64,000 bases of DNA from Euleptes europaea (GCF_029931775.1 NC_079318.1:76233614-76297613), one strand, 5' to 3'; positions 45,075 to 56,485 are shown, counted from the first letter of the stretch. Notes: generated from the letters alone by a model not told the origin. Translations and numbers: made by a program.

Positions 45075-46737
45075 GTAAGAGAGAGAGGTCGTATCTTTTG
45101 CTCGTCCGTTGCAGTTTAGCTCTTCTGAGATGATCTGTTCTCTAAGCCTGCCTTCCTTACCAGATGGATCTTTTCCCCTCTTTACACTTCAGCCTTGAAA
45201 AGAGAGGGAGGGGGGGAAACGGTTAAGGGGGGTGCAAGCCAGGAATGCCATCCTGTGAAGGGTTGCTCCAGCCTAAGCCCAGGGATCTCAATGGGCTTGG
45301 AATCAAATAACTCTGGGTAGGATTGCACTACCGGTGTGCAAGCATCCTTAAACGTGGCAGGAGGGGTGTTTGGTTATTCGCAGAGCAATCCGTTTCAAGT
45401 ACGGGGATATAGGTCCGAGTCCAACGGTAGAGGGGGAATCCTTACGAAGGTGTTGGGCATCCTTTCTTGGAAGAGCTCCTGTCAGGAAGGGACAAGGGGG
45501 ATGCTTGAGGGAGTTAGCATTTGGACTCGGGGCAAGGACCTGGACTTCATGGGCCAAAGAAACATCCCCCTTAGTCTGACTCCTTATTACTTAGAGAGGT
45601 TTCTCAAAGGGGTACTGTCCGGAGTCTCTTGCACATTCTCTATTGATGTGAAAGGGAGCACAAGTAGGGGAGTGTATCGGATGTTACTTGACCTTTTTGT
45701 ACCCCCAACTGGGGTCCTTATCTAAAACACTGAACTTAACCCCCCGGCACCTACCAGCTATTTGACCTATAAGGTAAGAGTGATTATCCTAATCAATATT
45801 TGTAGTTGTGAATGTAAAATCGGCAGCAATGGTTACTGTGGTTTCGTTAACTTGGATTGGAATTAAGGAAGGCGACACTTTTGTATTTCCCTTTCGACAC
45901 CCTCTAAGCAATCACGTAGGCACCAAAAGAATAAACCTCCCCTATGCCATGATATTAGTAGGGTGCTCGAGCAAGGCACCTGTTTTTAAACTGCAACTTT
46001 TAATTGCAACCGGTGGAAACTAAACGTCTGCACTGATCCCTGTTTTAGCTGAAGAACTGTGCGGGGGCCTCGACAGGTATGTGACTGAGAGATAATGGAG
46101 AAATGACCCTTTAGCAGGGAAGATGCAAGTTTAGGGGGAAGATGACAGCACTGCTGACAGAAATCCCTCAGATATCCTTCTTTCTGGATATCAAAACTGA
46201 AAACTTTAGCCTCACTTTGCAGAAAATAATTTCAGTGGGGAAATATGGCCTCTAAAGGCCAAATCACATGAGATTTAAGAAAACCGGTGATCTGATCTCA
46301 TTGGGTTGAACCCAGTGGTAGATTTCCACTACTGATGGGAGGGTTATTATTACCTATCCCTCCTTTTCACGACACGACTTCTGACTCTCCCTTCATGGTG
46401 TTTTTGTAGTTAAGCAAGGAGCATTTCAGATGGGGGAGAGTGAGAAAATCTCACCCTTACTGAGGAAAATCCCTTCAGTCAGTGGAAACTACTCCTAGAT
46501 CCAGACCATTTCATTTCGTTTTGGGTTGAAAGCACATTTACTTGACCTGGATTTGATTGGAGCTGTGGTGTGGGGGCATGGGATTTAACCTTTTCTCCTA
46601 CTTCATTGTCCTGAGGTAAATTGCCCCTGCCAAGCGACTATTTGCTTTGTGTGGAGCAACATGCAGGAACCAAACAAATACCTGTTTGCTTCCTCTCCTG
46701 GAGAAAATATTTATTAGCTAGGGTAGGCGGGGATTTG

Positions 46738-46982
46738 AATTGGGCAAAAGGCAAGCATTTGTTTACTTTGTTTTTACCCCACTTTTCTTCCCGATGAGGA
46801 CCCAAAGAGGCTTACAACATGCTTCCCTTCTCCATTTTATCCTCACAACAACCCTGTTCTTGGACAGGGTATTGGACAGACCCGAGGTCATCCAGCAAAG
46901 GTTTCCTGTCAGAGCGGGGATTCCAACTTGGGTCTCCGAGACCCTAGTCCAACTGTAACCGCTATACCACGCTGGCACTCAT
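46738..46982 (-). repeat. tRNA-derived SINE type C in POMC intron 1
   Basis: The minus strand carries a GTGGTATAGCGGTTACAGTT head, a GGTTGTTGTGAGGATAAAAT body and an end reading AAAGTAAACAAA. Confidence 0.8.
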
Positions 46983-47516
46983 GCTTGTTTGCCACTGGTA
47001 AGGAATTAAGAGAAGCAGAAAAACCAAGTGATCTGATCTCATTTCCCCTTTGTAGCCATGCTCCCCCTTACCCCATTACAAATGGGGAACAGGTCTGAAT
47101 CAGAAATCATAGTATTATTCATTATCAGTGAAAGCAATTGTACCCGCATGGCCGATAAATGTCACTTTTAGCAATATTTAACTCTTATAGAACCTGTTTA
47201 GTGTGTTCAAGCTACTTTTCATAGGTTGATTTAGATCTAGTCAGATGTTTCCACAGTGAAACTTCTGCCCACAGATTGCAGCTTCCCCATCAGGCTCCCA
47301 GAAATGCTGCAGGGAACCCCGGGGACGGCATCTGGGGGATATTATGGGCTGCAACAGTAGGGGGAAGGTGAGAAAGTCACATTTCATGAGCCGAAGAATA
47401 TCTGCTTGTGGAAACATTTGACTGGATACAAGCCAGTACCTTAACCCTCCTTCAGCTGGTATTATTATCCCAGTTGGCGGAGGCAGGTGCTGAGGCCGAA
47501 AAAATAGTCATTTACT

Positions 47517-47765
47517 GAAGAGCCAGCGAGGTGTAGGGGTAAGATTGTCAGACTAAGACCCTGGAGACTCCGTTTCAAATCTCCACCCTGCCATGAACCT
47601 CACTTGGTGACCTTGGGACCCTCACCCTCTCACAGCCTAACTTTCTATTACCTCAAATGGTGGTTGTGAGGATAAACTGAATGTGGGGGGGGGGACACAC
47701 CCTGCAACCATGCTGAATTACTTGGATGAATGGTGGGAGAAAACCCTAATAAATAAAGTCAAATG
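47517..47765 (+). repeat. tRNA-derived SINE type C in POMC intron 1
   Basis: The head GAGCCAGCGAGGTGTAGGGG, body GTTGTGAGGATAAACTG and end AATAAATAAAG are visible. It ends 100 bp before the exon 2 acceptor and is opposite in direction to the copy at 46738. Confidence 0.8.
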
Positions 47766-47865
47766 GCTGATTCCAACCAGGAACTTTTGGTTTCATAGCC
47801 ATTGCGTTACATCAAGTTTCTATGTTGTTGTGCTCAAGATGGCTGCTACCTTTTCATTTCCTCAG

Positions 47866-48020
47866 ACTTGCTGCACTTCCCCCTGAAGATGCTGAATCCT
47901 CAGTGGAGCAGCCTTTTGGCCATTCTGGGAGTTCTGCTCTTCCGCTCAGTGGTAGGAGATCATGGCCATTGCTTGGAGAGTGGTCGGTGTAGGGATATGG
48001 AAACAGAAGCTGGCCTTTTG
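47866..48020 (+). CDS. POMC: POMC exon 2: 5' UTR end, signal peptide, N-POMC start
   Basis: Coding starts at 47889 ([18 protein letters not shown]), the only Met that gives a signal peptide of normal length. The exon ends with TTG|GTAAGT after residue 44, phase 0, at the same place as in other vertebrates (between LL and ECLKAC). Confidence 0.93.
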
Positions 48021-49975
48021 GTAAGTGGACTCTTCACTGGGACCAATCTTGGAAGGTTCCAGAAACACAAACACACACACAGAAATCTACTAACAAGGCT
48101 TCGTTGACACGTACCTTGATCTTGAACTGGTTTACTTTCTGGCAGAAGTCACTAGGGCTAGGGACGCCATGAATGTCATGTCCAACGTATTCAAAATTCC
48201 TTTGTTTGACTGTGCCGATCAGACTTGAGCCAATCATCCAGTTTGCACCAAATTAGTCAAACACCTTTCAAACAAATTTGCATTGGTGAGTTCCCCCCAC
48301 AAAAAAAAAACTCCTCATGAGTCAAAATGCTTCCAGTCCAACCAGATTTGAAACCATTAACATCACTAATAACTATTTAGGTGAACAGTAGGATAGATGA
48401 ATAGACGAACGGTGGGACTGAATGAATAATTGGGTAAAAAAAACCTATGTCGTGTTTATTTATATCTGATATATATATAATTTATAATTTGTGATTGTTT
48501 TAACAGTCTCTGTACTTTCCCTTCTCCATGACACTGGAGGGCTTTTTCTGGCTTTAGAAAGTCAGCTATTGCTAGATCTCAATGTTATAATGTTCTTTTG
48601 CGAATATCAACTTGCTTTTCTGAATTCCCAGCAAAAGCTAATAGATCATAACAACAGATTGTTATCATGTTATTGCAATCTATCAATGGACTTCAATGCC
48701 ACAGAGTCCAATTGCCAAAGCAGCCATTTTCTCCAGGTGAACTGATCTCTATTGGCTGGAGATCAGTTGTAATAATAGCAGGAGATCTCCAGCTGCTACC
48801 TGAAGGTTGGCAACCCTACTAGCATGATAGGCCTCTCAGTGTCTTATAGTTTTTGGCCCTTGATTTACCTGTGCATGAGCTGAGGCTTGCAAACCTTGGA
48901 GATGAGCTCTTTTGGAAAGCTTTCCTTAATAATAACCACCAACTGAGAATTGTGAATACTGGGGTAGAGGGAAGAGCAAGATCATCTCTGCCTGGAGTTG
49001 GCAGGTCTGCTTAGATTGGCATTGCCAACCTCCAGGTGAGGTCTGGACTTTCCTCAGAATTGCAATTGATCTCCAGACTACAGAGATCGGTTTCACTGGA
49101 GAAAATGGCAGCTTCAGAGGGTAGACTCTATGGCATACATTCCTCCTCAAACCCTTCCCTTTCCAAGCTCCATCCCTCAAATCTCCAGGAACTTTCCAAA
49201 CTTGAGTTGGCAACCCCAGATCGGATGCTGTTGAAGGCTATGGTTTGCGATTGTTCCTATTTAACTCCTCCCTCCTTACCCTGCCATTTCCCCAATGCAG
49301 GAGTGCCTCAAGGCCTGCAGACTGGATCTCTCGGCCGAGTCTCCAGTCTATCCAGGCAACGGCCATATGCAGCCTCTGTCTGAGAATATTCGGAAATACG
49401 TCATGAGCCATTTCCGCTGGAACAAGTTTGGCAAAAGCAACAGCAGCAGTGGTGACTTAGGCCAAAAGCGAGAGGAGCTCTCCAGAGACCGCATCCTAGA
49501 CTTCTTTCCATTTCCCTCGCAAGCTCAGAGCAATTCGGGTGGAGACAATGAAGGGAACCAAGACATGGAAAGGCAAGAAAGCAAGCGATCGTATGCCATG
49601 GAGCACTTCCGATGGGGGAAGCCTGTGGGCCAGAAGAGGCGGCCTGTGAGGGTCTACCCAAACGGAGTGGAAGAGGAATCCTCAGAGAACAACCCGCAGG
49701 AGTCCAGACGAGAGCTTTCCTTGGAAATGGACTACCCCGAATTTGATTCCCAAGAGGAAAAGAAGGGCTCTGACGCAGTGGTGTCTGAGGAGGAGCTCCT
49801 GCCAGAAGAGGTGAAGAAAGATGGCGCTTCATACAAGATGCGTCACTTCCGGTGGAATGCCCCGCCTAAAGACAAACGCTATGGTGGCTTTATGACCTCA
49901 GAACACAGCCACACACCGCTAGTGACTCTTTTTAAGAATGCCATAATCAAAACCGCCTACAAGAAAGGCCAATAA
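47889..49975 (+). CDS. POMC: Proopiomelanocortin (POMC) prohormone, 268 residues
   Basis: The CDS joins 47889-48020 and 49301-49975. POMC is a secretory-pathway precursor cut by prohormone convertases in pituitary and brain to give ACTH, MSH peptides and beta-endorphin. Parts by residue: signal peptide about 1-26; N-POMC with Cys28, 34, 46 and 50 at the conserved spacing; gamma-MSH core 77-88 ([12 protein letters not shown]); sequon Asn91; joining peptide 102-138; KR at 139-140; ACTH 141-179 (39 residues, SYAMEHFRW start); RR at 180-181; lipotropin part; beta-MSH 218-235 (YKMRHFRW core) after KK; KR at 236-237; beta-endorphin 238-268 (YGGFM start, KKGQ end). Oddities: residue 155 is Gln, so the alpha-MSH C-terminal signal reads G-Q-K-R-R; ACTH residue 3 is Ala; the gamma-MSH site reads F-G-K-S. 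The frame is open and splice sites are good, so the gene appears functional. It lies convergent to EFR3B. Confidence 0.97.
48690..48820 (-). mobile_element. Family F element, truncated, in POMC intron 2
   Basis: GACTTCAATGCCACAGAGTC to GGTTGGCAACCCTA; the TAGGGTTGCC-type left third is missing. Confidence 0.75.
49020..49216 (+). mobile_element. Family F element in POMC intron 2
   Basis: It runs from GGCATTGCCAACCTCCAGG to GAGTTGGCAACCCCA with the diagnostic middle CTGGAGAAAATGGC. Confidence 0.75.
49301..49975 (+). CDS. POMC: POMC exon 3: all bioactive peptides
   Basis: The acceptor is CCCAATGCAG|GAG. The exon encodes 224 residues and the TAA stop. All three melanocortin HFRW cores (82, 147 and 227 by Phe position) are intact. 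Confidence 0.96.
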   Translation, partial: ECLKACRLDLSAESPVYPGNGHMQPLSENIRKYVMSHFRWNKFGKSNSSSGDLGQKREELSRDRILDFFPFPSQAQSNSGGDNEGNQDMERQESKRSYAMEHFRWGKPVGQKRRPVRVYPNGVEEESSENNPQESRRELSLEMDYPEFDSQEEKKGSDAVVSEEELLPEEVKKDGASYKMRHFRWNAPPKDKRYGGFMTSEHSHTPLVTLFKNAIIKTAYKKGQ

Positions 49976-50330
49976 GAACGTGGAATTCTGGTGACCAAAA
50001 TCACGGGAGGGGCCCTGGATAGATTTCTTTGGCACGCTTTTCCTTTAGATACCGTTAATGATTATCATTTATTTACGTTGTTCTAACTTGTTATTAATAA
50101 TAATTAAGGAGCTCGCTGCTTAGGAAACATTTTCATTCTGGTTCTGAATGTACAAAAAACTGGGGGAAGGTATATGACAAAAGAGAAGCTTACATCCATT
50201 GTGTATGTGTAACAAAGTGGGAAGTCGAGTGAAAGGAATAGCTATCTTTCAGGAGGGCAGAGTATTTTCATATTTTAAACCAGATGTACAATACTGTAAA
50301 TGAAAGGTATTAAAGATATAAAATAATGAT
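49976..50330 (+). other. POMC: POMC 3' UTR
   Basis: About 350 bp from the stop to just past the ATTAAA signal; the exact cleavage site is inferred. Confidence 0.65.
50309..50314 (+). terminator. POMC: POMC poly(A) signal ATTAAA
   Basis: This is the first good poly(A) hexamer downstream of the stop codon, 334 bp away. An ATG/ATT-rich stretch follows. Confidence 0.65.
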
Positions 50331-50424
50331 GATGATTATAATTATAACAATACATCTTTTGCAAACTAAACAGGTTTCTGAGGCATCTTTGGTTACGTGT
50401 GACGTTCTGCAGTCAGATATCTTA

Positions 50425-50523
50425 TGAATAGAAGGAACCTGCTGGATCAGACCAAACATCCAGCTAGCCCAGCATCTGAGCCAGAGACTATCAGTAGATA
50501 TTTTTGCCCCAGAGCATTTCCCC
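50425..50523 (-). repeat. CR1-clade LINE 3' end fragment
   Basis: It reads CTGCTGGATCAGACCAAACA and then CAGCTAGCCCAGCATCTGAG on the plus strand, the 3' terminus text of family 2. Confidence 0.65.
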
Positions 50524-50532
50524 TGAGACTTT

Positions 50533-50841
50533 GGCCTTTTATGCATGGCTGTTTCCCTGGCGGGCACCCCTCCAACAACTTTGGGTCTTTGTTTGGATTA
50601 TGCATGCCGTTTCTGACCATCCGAGGTCGCCTCGCTCTCCCCCTGCATTTCCCCACGTTTTGCCTGCGTTTTCAGGGACCTGTTTTATCTTAAATTTGAA
50701 AACTCGGGCAGAATGCAGGGAAACGCAAGGGGAGAGCGAGGCGACCTCTGACAGTCGGAAATGGCACACATAATCGAAACGAAAACCCAAAGTCATCATT
50801 TGAGGAGTGACAGCAAATGAAACAGCCACGGATAAAAGACC
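50533..50841. mobile_element. Palindromic short element, family G
   Basis: Termini GGCCTTTTATGCATGGCTG and CAGCCACGGATAAAAGACC are inverted, and the inner arms (GAGGTCGCCTCGCTCTCCCC against GGGGAGAGCGAGGCGACCTC) pair perfectly. It separates two CR1 fragments. Confidence 0.85.
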
Positions 50842-50854
50842 TCTCTTACACTGA

Positions 50855-51420
50855 ACCTCATTTTCCAGATTGTCACCCACTCACCCAGTATGAAGAGATC
50901 CTCTTGGGGCTCTTTACAATCGTGTTGGTTTTCACCATTCTGAGTAAGTGGTGTCATCTGCAAGCATGGCTGCTTCTCTACCACAGTTCCAGATCATTTG
51001 CACGCAAATCAAATAGCGCTTCCTGTTTTTAACCAGTTACTAATCCACAGAAGGATCTATCCTCTTATCCTGGGACTTCAAAAATTTACTAAAGAGCCTT
51101 TCATGAAGGAGGGTATCCAACACTTTTTGGAAGTCCAAGAACACAGTGTTTTCCAGATCACCTTTGTCCACATGCTTGTTAACACATACAACAAGTCTAG
51201 AAAGCTGGTGAGGCAAGAATCCATGCTGATTCATCCTGAGTAGAGCTAGCTCTTCTATGTTCTGTCTTTACTAGCAGTTCCTTCCAGCCTACCTGTAACA
51301 TATGTTAGCCTAACCAGCCTTAATTTCCTAGATCCCTTTGAAAAAAATGACACTGCATTAGCTCCATACCAATCCTCTGACAGCGAGGCCAATTTCATGC
51401 TATCATTAGGGGATCATTTT
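50855..51420 (-). repeat. CR1-clade LINE, reverse-transcriptase region
   Basis: Minus-strand translation gives NQHGFLPHQLSRLV, then VFLDFQKVLDTLLHERL, a diverged RT segment. It is heavily decayed. Confidence 0.7.
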
Positions 51421-51821
51421 GCTTGTTAGTCATAGGGGTTCCAGTCATAGGGAGAGTTCCCGCACGTGAAACAAAAGGATGAGTTAAAATCTGGAGGAGG
51501 AGACAGAAAAAACTGTAGACATCCATAAGGCTGTGCTCCAGAGAAATCCCCTCACAGTAAAAAGAAGCTGATGCTTCAGTGGGCAAGCGCTCACCCTGGC
51601 CCACCCTCCAAAACAAGTGAAGGAATAATAAAGCATTTGCAAAATGAATTTTCCTCCCAAGTACAACCCACAGTCCATGCCTACACAGCTGGGAGTACAC
51701 CCCAAGGCTTCCACAGTATATGTTGACTGGTTAAGACAAAATTAAGCCCCAGGGCCTTTCTTTTTAAAAAATCATTGTTCGGCATCTCAGATATCTGCTG
51801 CCCTTCCATATTGTCCTTATG

Positions 51822-52122
51822 AAGCCTCAAATCAAGCCTGGACTCTTCCTAGAAGCTAAAATGACTAAACTGAGGCTGTCATACTTTGGTCACATTATAA
51901 GAAGACAAGAGTCACCGGAAAAGGCAATCATGCTAGGAAAAGTTGAAGGCAGCAGGAAAAGAGGGAGGCCCAGCACGAGATGGATTGACTCTATAAAGGA
52001 AGCCCCAGCCCTCAGTTTGCAAGGCCTGAGTGAGGCTGTTAACGAAAGGACGTTCTGGAGGTCATTAATTCATAGTGTCTCCATAAGTCAGAAGCAACCT
52101 GATAACACTTCACACACATAGT
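51822..52122 (+). repeat. BovB (RTE) LINE 3' end
   Basis: Translation gives EAKMTKLRLSYFGHIIRRQE, then RGRPSTRWIDSIKEAPALSL, matching the copy at 28687 on the other strand. It ends with ACACACA. Confidence 0.88.
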
Positions 52123-52510
52123 CAAAGTGATTAGGCAGATAATCCACCAGTCCACAACAGTATACGCCTGCTGTATGGGTTCCTTGATCAGGCTATTTGT
52201 CAGGGGAAACATCAGACATATATAATGGCAGGGGGATGCTCTTGGGAAGAATCTCCCACCAAATTTGTACTCCTGAGAGTGACGCTGTGGGTAAGAAAAA
52301 AGAAATAAAGGGCTGGTAAAGCTGTCATGCATGGGGCTGAGAGGAAGCACCATGTTTGGAGGCTGGGGGTCTATGAGCTAGGCCAAAGAGGTGGGGCATG
52401 TGGGGTCCCGCATTTCATGCTGTGTGCCAATGGGGCGTGGTTAGCAAGTTGGACCAGGGGCTGGATTCAAGTCCCCTTCTTGCCATGGAGCTGACTAGGT
52501 GACCTTGGGG

Positions 52511-52719
52511 TAGGGTTGCCAGCTCCGGGCTGGGAAATGCCTGGAGATTTGTGGGGCGGAGCCTGAGGAGGGTGGGGTTTTCAGAAGGGAGGGACTTCAA
52601 TGCCATAGAGTCCAATGGCCAAAGCGGCCATTTCCTCCAGGGGAACTGATCTCTGTCGTCCGGAGATCAGTTGTAATAGCAGGACATCTCCAGCTACCAC
52701 CTGGAGGTTGGCAACACTA
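52511..52719 (-). mobile_element. hAT-type short element, family F, with near-perfect 8-bp TSD
   Basis: It runs from TAGGGTTGCC to GGCAACACTA. CCTTGGGG (52503-52510) and CCTTGGGC (52720-52727) flank it. Confidence 0.85.
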
Positions 52720-52861
52720 CCTTGGGCCCATCACTATTCCTCAGCCTATCTTCTTCTCAAGACTGATGTGAGGATAAAAGGGAGGGGGGGAGAATATATA
52801 CTACTCTGTGCTCCTCTGATACTAGAGAGAATAGGTATGCAGCATGACCAGTATCCATTCT

Positions 52862-53612
52862 AACTAACAGCCATGAATACCCCTCTCCTCCATGAATATG
52901 TCCACTCCCCTCTTAAAGCCCTCCAAGCTGGCAGCCATCACCACATCCTGGGGCAGGGAGTTCCACAATTGAACTATGCGTTGTGTGAAAAAAATACTTC
53001 CTTTTATCTGTTTTGAATCTCTCACCCTCCAGCTTTAGCAGATGACCCCGTGTTCTAGTATTATGGGAGAGGGAGAAAAACTTCTCCCTGCCCACTCTCT
53101 CCAAACCACGCATAATTTTATAGACCTCTATCATGTCTCCCCTCAGCCGCCTTCTTTCCAAGCTAAACAGCCCTAAGCGTCCTAACCGCTCCCCATAGGA
53201 CAGTTGCTCTAGTCCCCTAATCATTTTGGTTGCTCTTTTCTGCACCTTCTCAAGCTCTGTAATATCCTTTTTTAGGTGTGGTGACCAGAACTGTACACAG
53301 TATTCCAAGTGTAGTCTCACCATAGATTTGTACAAGGGCAGTAGGATATCAGCAGTTTTATTCTCTATTTTTCGTCTAATTATGGCCAGCATGGAATTTG
53401 TCTTTTTTACAGCAGCCGCACACTGGGTTGACATCTTCATTGAGCTATCCACTACCACCCCAAGATCCCTTTCTTGGTAGATCCCTTTCTTGGTCTGTCG
53501 CTGCCAGCACAGATCCCATCAGTGTATAGGTGAAGTTGGGATTTTTTTGCCCCAATATGCATCCCTTTACACTTACTCACATTGAATCTCATTTGCCATT
53601 TTAATGCCCATT
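52862..53612 (-). repeat. CR1-clade LINE ORF2 C-terminus (family 2)
   Basis: Minus-strand translation gives MVVDSSMKMSTQCAAAVKK, then LEYCVQFWSPHLKKDITELE, then LGLFSLERRRLRGDMIEVYK. It is truncated at both ends. Confidence 0.85.
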
Positions 53613-53616
53613 CTTC

Positions 53617-53873
53617 GGGCTTTGCCTTGATCGTGCATGCATTTTCCAACCGACAGAGGGCGCCTCACTCTCCCCTCACGTTTCCGCGCATTTTGCTCAT
53701 GTTGTCTGGAGTTGTGTTTACCCAGCATCCAGAAAACCTGGGCAAAATGCACGAAAACGCGCAGGGAGAGCGAGCCGACCTCTGACAGTCGGAAAATGCA
53801 AGCATAATCAAGGCGAAGCCCTGAAGACGTGGGTGGGGTGACTGCGAGGAAACAGTCATGCATAAATGGCAAG
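53617..53873. mobile_element. Palindromic short element, family G, left end truncated
   Basis: Arms CGACAGAGGGCGCCTCACTC and GAGCGAGCCGACCTCTGACAG pair around the centre. The right terminus (AACAGTCATGCATAAA) is kept. The inner arms are diverged. Confidence 0.7.
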
Positions 53874-53874
53874 G

Positions 53875-54900
53875 CTTTGCAGTGACTTTGTAAAAAGATC
53901 AGTAGTAAATATATTGCTGTGGTATTAAAAGAAAAAATATTTTAAAGGCTATATTTAAATGTTGAAAGGTTATATTTAAAAAGCCAGCACAGCCTTCTGA
54001 AGGGGTGGTGGTGGAATATGGTGGGTTGGAGAGGAAAGATGAGGGAATTGCCCCAGGTGGGGGCTCTATGCCACAATTAAGACTTTTGCATTTGCAGAAT
54101 TAATGAGTGCAAACTGGAGAATTTAGCCCTCCACATGAAGAAGCAACCCATATTTTCTGGAATAAAGGTGTTCTTCTAAAAAGTTTCTTTAAAAAAAACA
54201 GGCCTGAATCTTTTGAAGAACTTTTGTATGATTAACTGTGCTTGCCTTATAGAAATAAGGAAGGTATTAATGAAAAGAAACTGACTCAGTTGTGAAATAA
54301 CAGTATGGAGCACGGTGGTTAATATTCAATTCTGGACATGCTTTTCTGGCTCTTGTGGAGCATCCTTGGCCACAACGTCATCCTAAAACAAAGGAAGAGA
54401 TTTGAGCTCAAGGAGAGAGAGAGAAAAATAGCCACCTTGGTTCCCTGGAACATCTTGCTGGACTCTTTTTACCCGAAGGACACGTTGCAGAAGACGGTTC
54501 TGTCGATCTGATCTCTGACCCCTCGCAATTTACTGTGTGGGCGCTGGGAAAATGTGAATGGTGACAGGCGGGGAAGGTCTGGATGTCATTGTAAAAGCAC
54601 AGATGCCATACAATGAATCTCCCACTTCAGCCACGGTGAGTCAGAACTGTTTCACACGTTAACCGGAAATGTTAAAACGAGTAAGCGTGTTCTTTGTCTA
54701 TATATCCCTATGGGTCTTGTGCAAAGATGGACCTCTAGAGGAGAGTTCTGCTGTTTTCTCTTCCTTCACATCCTTCCTCCCAATTTACCTTTCCTCTCGC
54801 CACTGGTCAAAAACTTCCCTGGCCAATTGAATTTATTTTTGGCCAAGCTGCTATTAAAAGACAAAAAACCTCAAGTCTCTCTTCAGATCACTAAATTCTG
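53875..54900. other. Gene-free unique stretch
   Basis: No gene or repeat was recognised. It is AT-rich at its left end. Confidence 0.4.
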
Positions 54901-54904
54901 TACC

Positions 54905-55110
54905 GCAGAGGGGTAGCCGTGTTGGTCTGCTGTAAAACAGCAAGATTCAAGTCCAGTAGCACCTTAGAGACAAACAGGCTTTTCGGAATATAAGCTTTTG
55001 AAAGTCAAAGCTCTCTCAGTCAGATATCATCAGATATTTATTTGACTCTTGAAGTCTTATACCCCGAAAAACCTCTTAGTCACTAAGGTTCTACTGGACT
55101 CAAATCAAGC
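54905..55110. repeat. Fold-back repeat (possibly Penelope-related)
   Basis: AAGATTCAAGTCCAGTAGCA on the left pairs with TTCTACTGGACTCAAATC on the right. The left part begins GGGTAGCCGTGTTGGTCTGC, text seen at many such repeats. Confidence 0.6.
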
Positions 55111-55438
55111 TGTTGAAAAATAGCGGCTTTAATCTAGAAAGTTATTTTGTAATTTTTTGCTTATTGGGAAGAAATAATATTTCTAGGTTGAGAGATGGAT
55201 TACAAAGTTGTAATTTCATAGCAGAAAACAAGATTATTGGGAGAACAAATGGTGGGAGTTCACCTTGGTTTCAGCACCTCCAAGTAAGGCCATTGTTTTA
55301 GCAACATTCTGCTCTCGGCTACCTATATAATCATTATCTGAGTGGGACCATTTGGTGCTTGCCGGACTGAGCAAAAGAAGCACACATTCTTCAATCTAAT
55401 TCTATATTGCTGGCATTTAATAAGCCAAAATATAAATG

Positions 55439-55529
55439 TACAGTGCCATCCTAAACAGAGTTACCCCCTTCTAAGATCACTGAAGTCGGTGGGGCTTAGA
55501 AGAATGTAACTCCGTTTAGAATTGCACAG
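55439..55529. repeat. Short hairpin repeat
   Basis: GCCATCCTAAACAGAGTTAC pairs imperfectly with GTAACTCCGTTTAGAATTGC around TCACTGAAGTCGGTG. Confidence 0.6.
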
Positions 55530-56485
55530 GTAGGGTGCTCTGGGGGAAAAGAGCTTAGATTTATCATCTCCAATAAAGCCTGGAACAATATTTGTTATAA
55601 TATTAAACTGCTTTTCTTCACAATTCTTCAAGAGTTGCACAATCGAAAACACTTTTTAGATAGTCTCTTACTCCAGCAAGTCTTAATTGAAAGTTTTTAA
55701 CAAACATAGTTAAATGCTGGAAATGTACCATCCAAATGTGGGAGACGTGTCTATGTGTACCAGTATAGGGTACAAGTGACCTCATGACTGAAGTCATAAC
55801 TTAGTATGAGGATACTAGTTGACCCTTTAGTGGTTTTATTTAATTATTCACAGATTGACTGTCAATTTCCTATAAATTCTCCGATATCAGATCTCTTAAT
55901 GGCAGCTAGTATAGTCTAGCCAAACATTAGAAACATTATTCTGTTTCAACAACCAAATAATGTCTTCATAAGGCACTGGCCAGTGGAGGCATGGACAAAC
56001 ATACTGACAAGGTTTATAAGAACTGGAAAAAAATAATACAGTCTTGTTCTTGCAGGGATGCATCTCATTCATAAATTATCAGAATGAACATCTGGACTTC
56101 ATCAAATTAGACCAAACTATTCTAGCAGTTGAGGATGTTGATAGAGTGCCTGGCTACATTTTCAGCAAATGCTAGATCAGCATGGGGCCTGTGGGTGTTG
56201 TGGTATCCACAGAGGTTTTTCCATGCCCCCCTTCTTCGAAACACCTCTTCCCCAAAGCAAAGAGAGAACCCTGGCTTTCCCCCACTTCATTGGAATAGGA
56301 ACTTGAGAGAGAGAGAAGGACCACAAGTACCACACACTCGCTCTGTGCTGCCGCTGGCCCAGCTGAGGATAAAAGCAGCCAGGTCAGGGACTGCAGTGGG
56401 CGGGGGGAGCTTCCCTTCCCCAGGTTGGAACCTGATAAAAAGGCAGACCCAGCAGGGAATGGGGAAGAAGGACTGCAAGGACCCT
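55530..56485. other. Gene-free stretch
   Basis: No exon was recognised. The more GC-rich part at 56160-56480 has open frames on both strands but no domain. Confidence 0.4.

Larger units (their letters stand above)
45075..47865 (+). other. POMC: POMC intron 1
   Basis: It runs from GTAAGAGAG to a pyrimidine-rich tract ending TTTCATTTCCTCAG. It holds two type C SINEs in opposite orientation (46738-46982 and 47517-47765). The rest is unique and no alternative exon was recognised. Confidence 0.75.
48021..49300 (+). other. POMC: POMC intron 2 with two family F elements
   Basis: It contains a truncated minus-strand family F element (about 48690-48820) and a plus-strand one (49020-49216) that ends 85 bp before the acceptor. 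No other exon was seen. Confidence 0.75.

Noticed and set aside
49401-49832. 143-codon open frame antisense to POMC exon 3
   Set aside because: It lies opposite a well-supported coding exon, has no recognisable domain and is explained by the sense codon composition.
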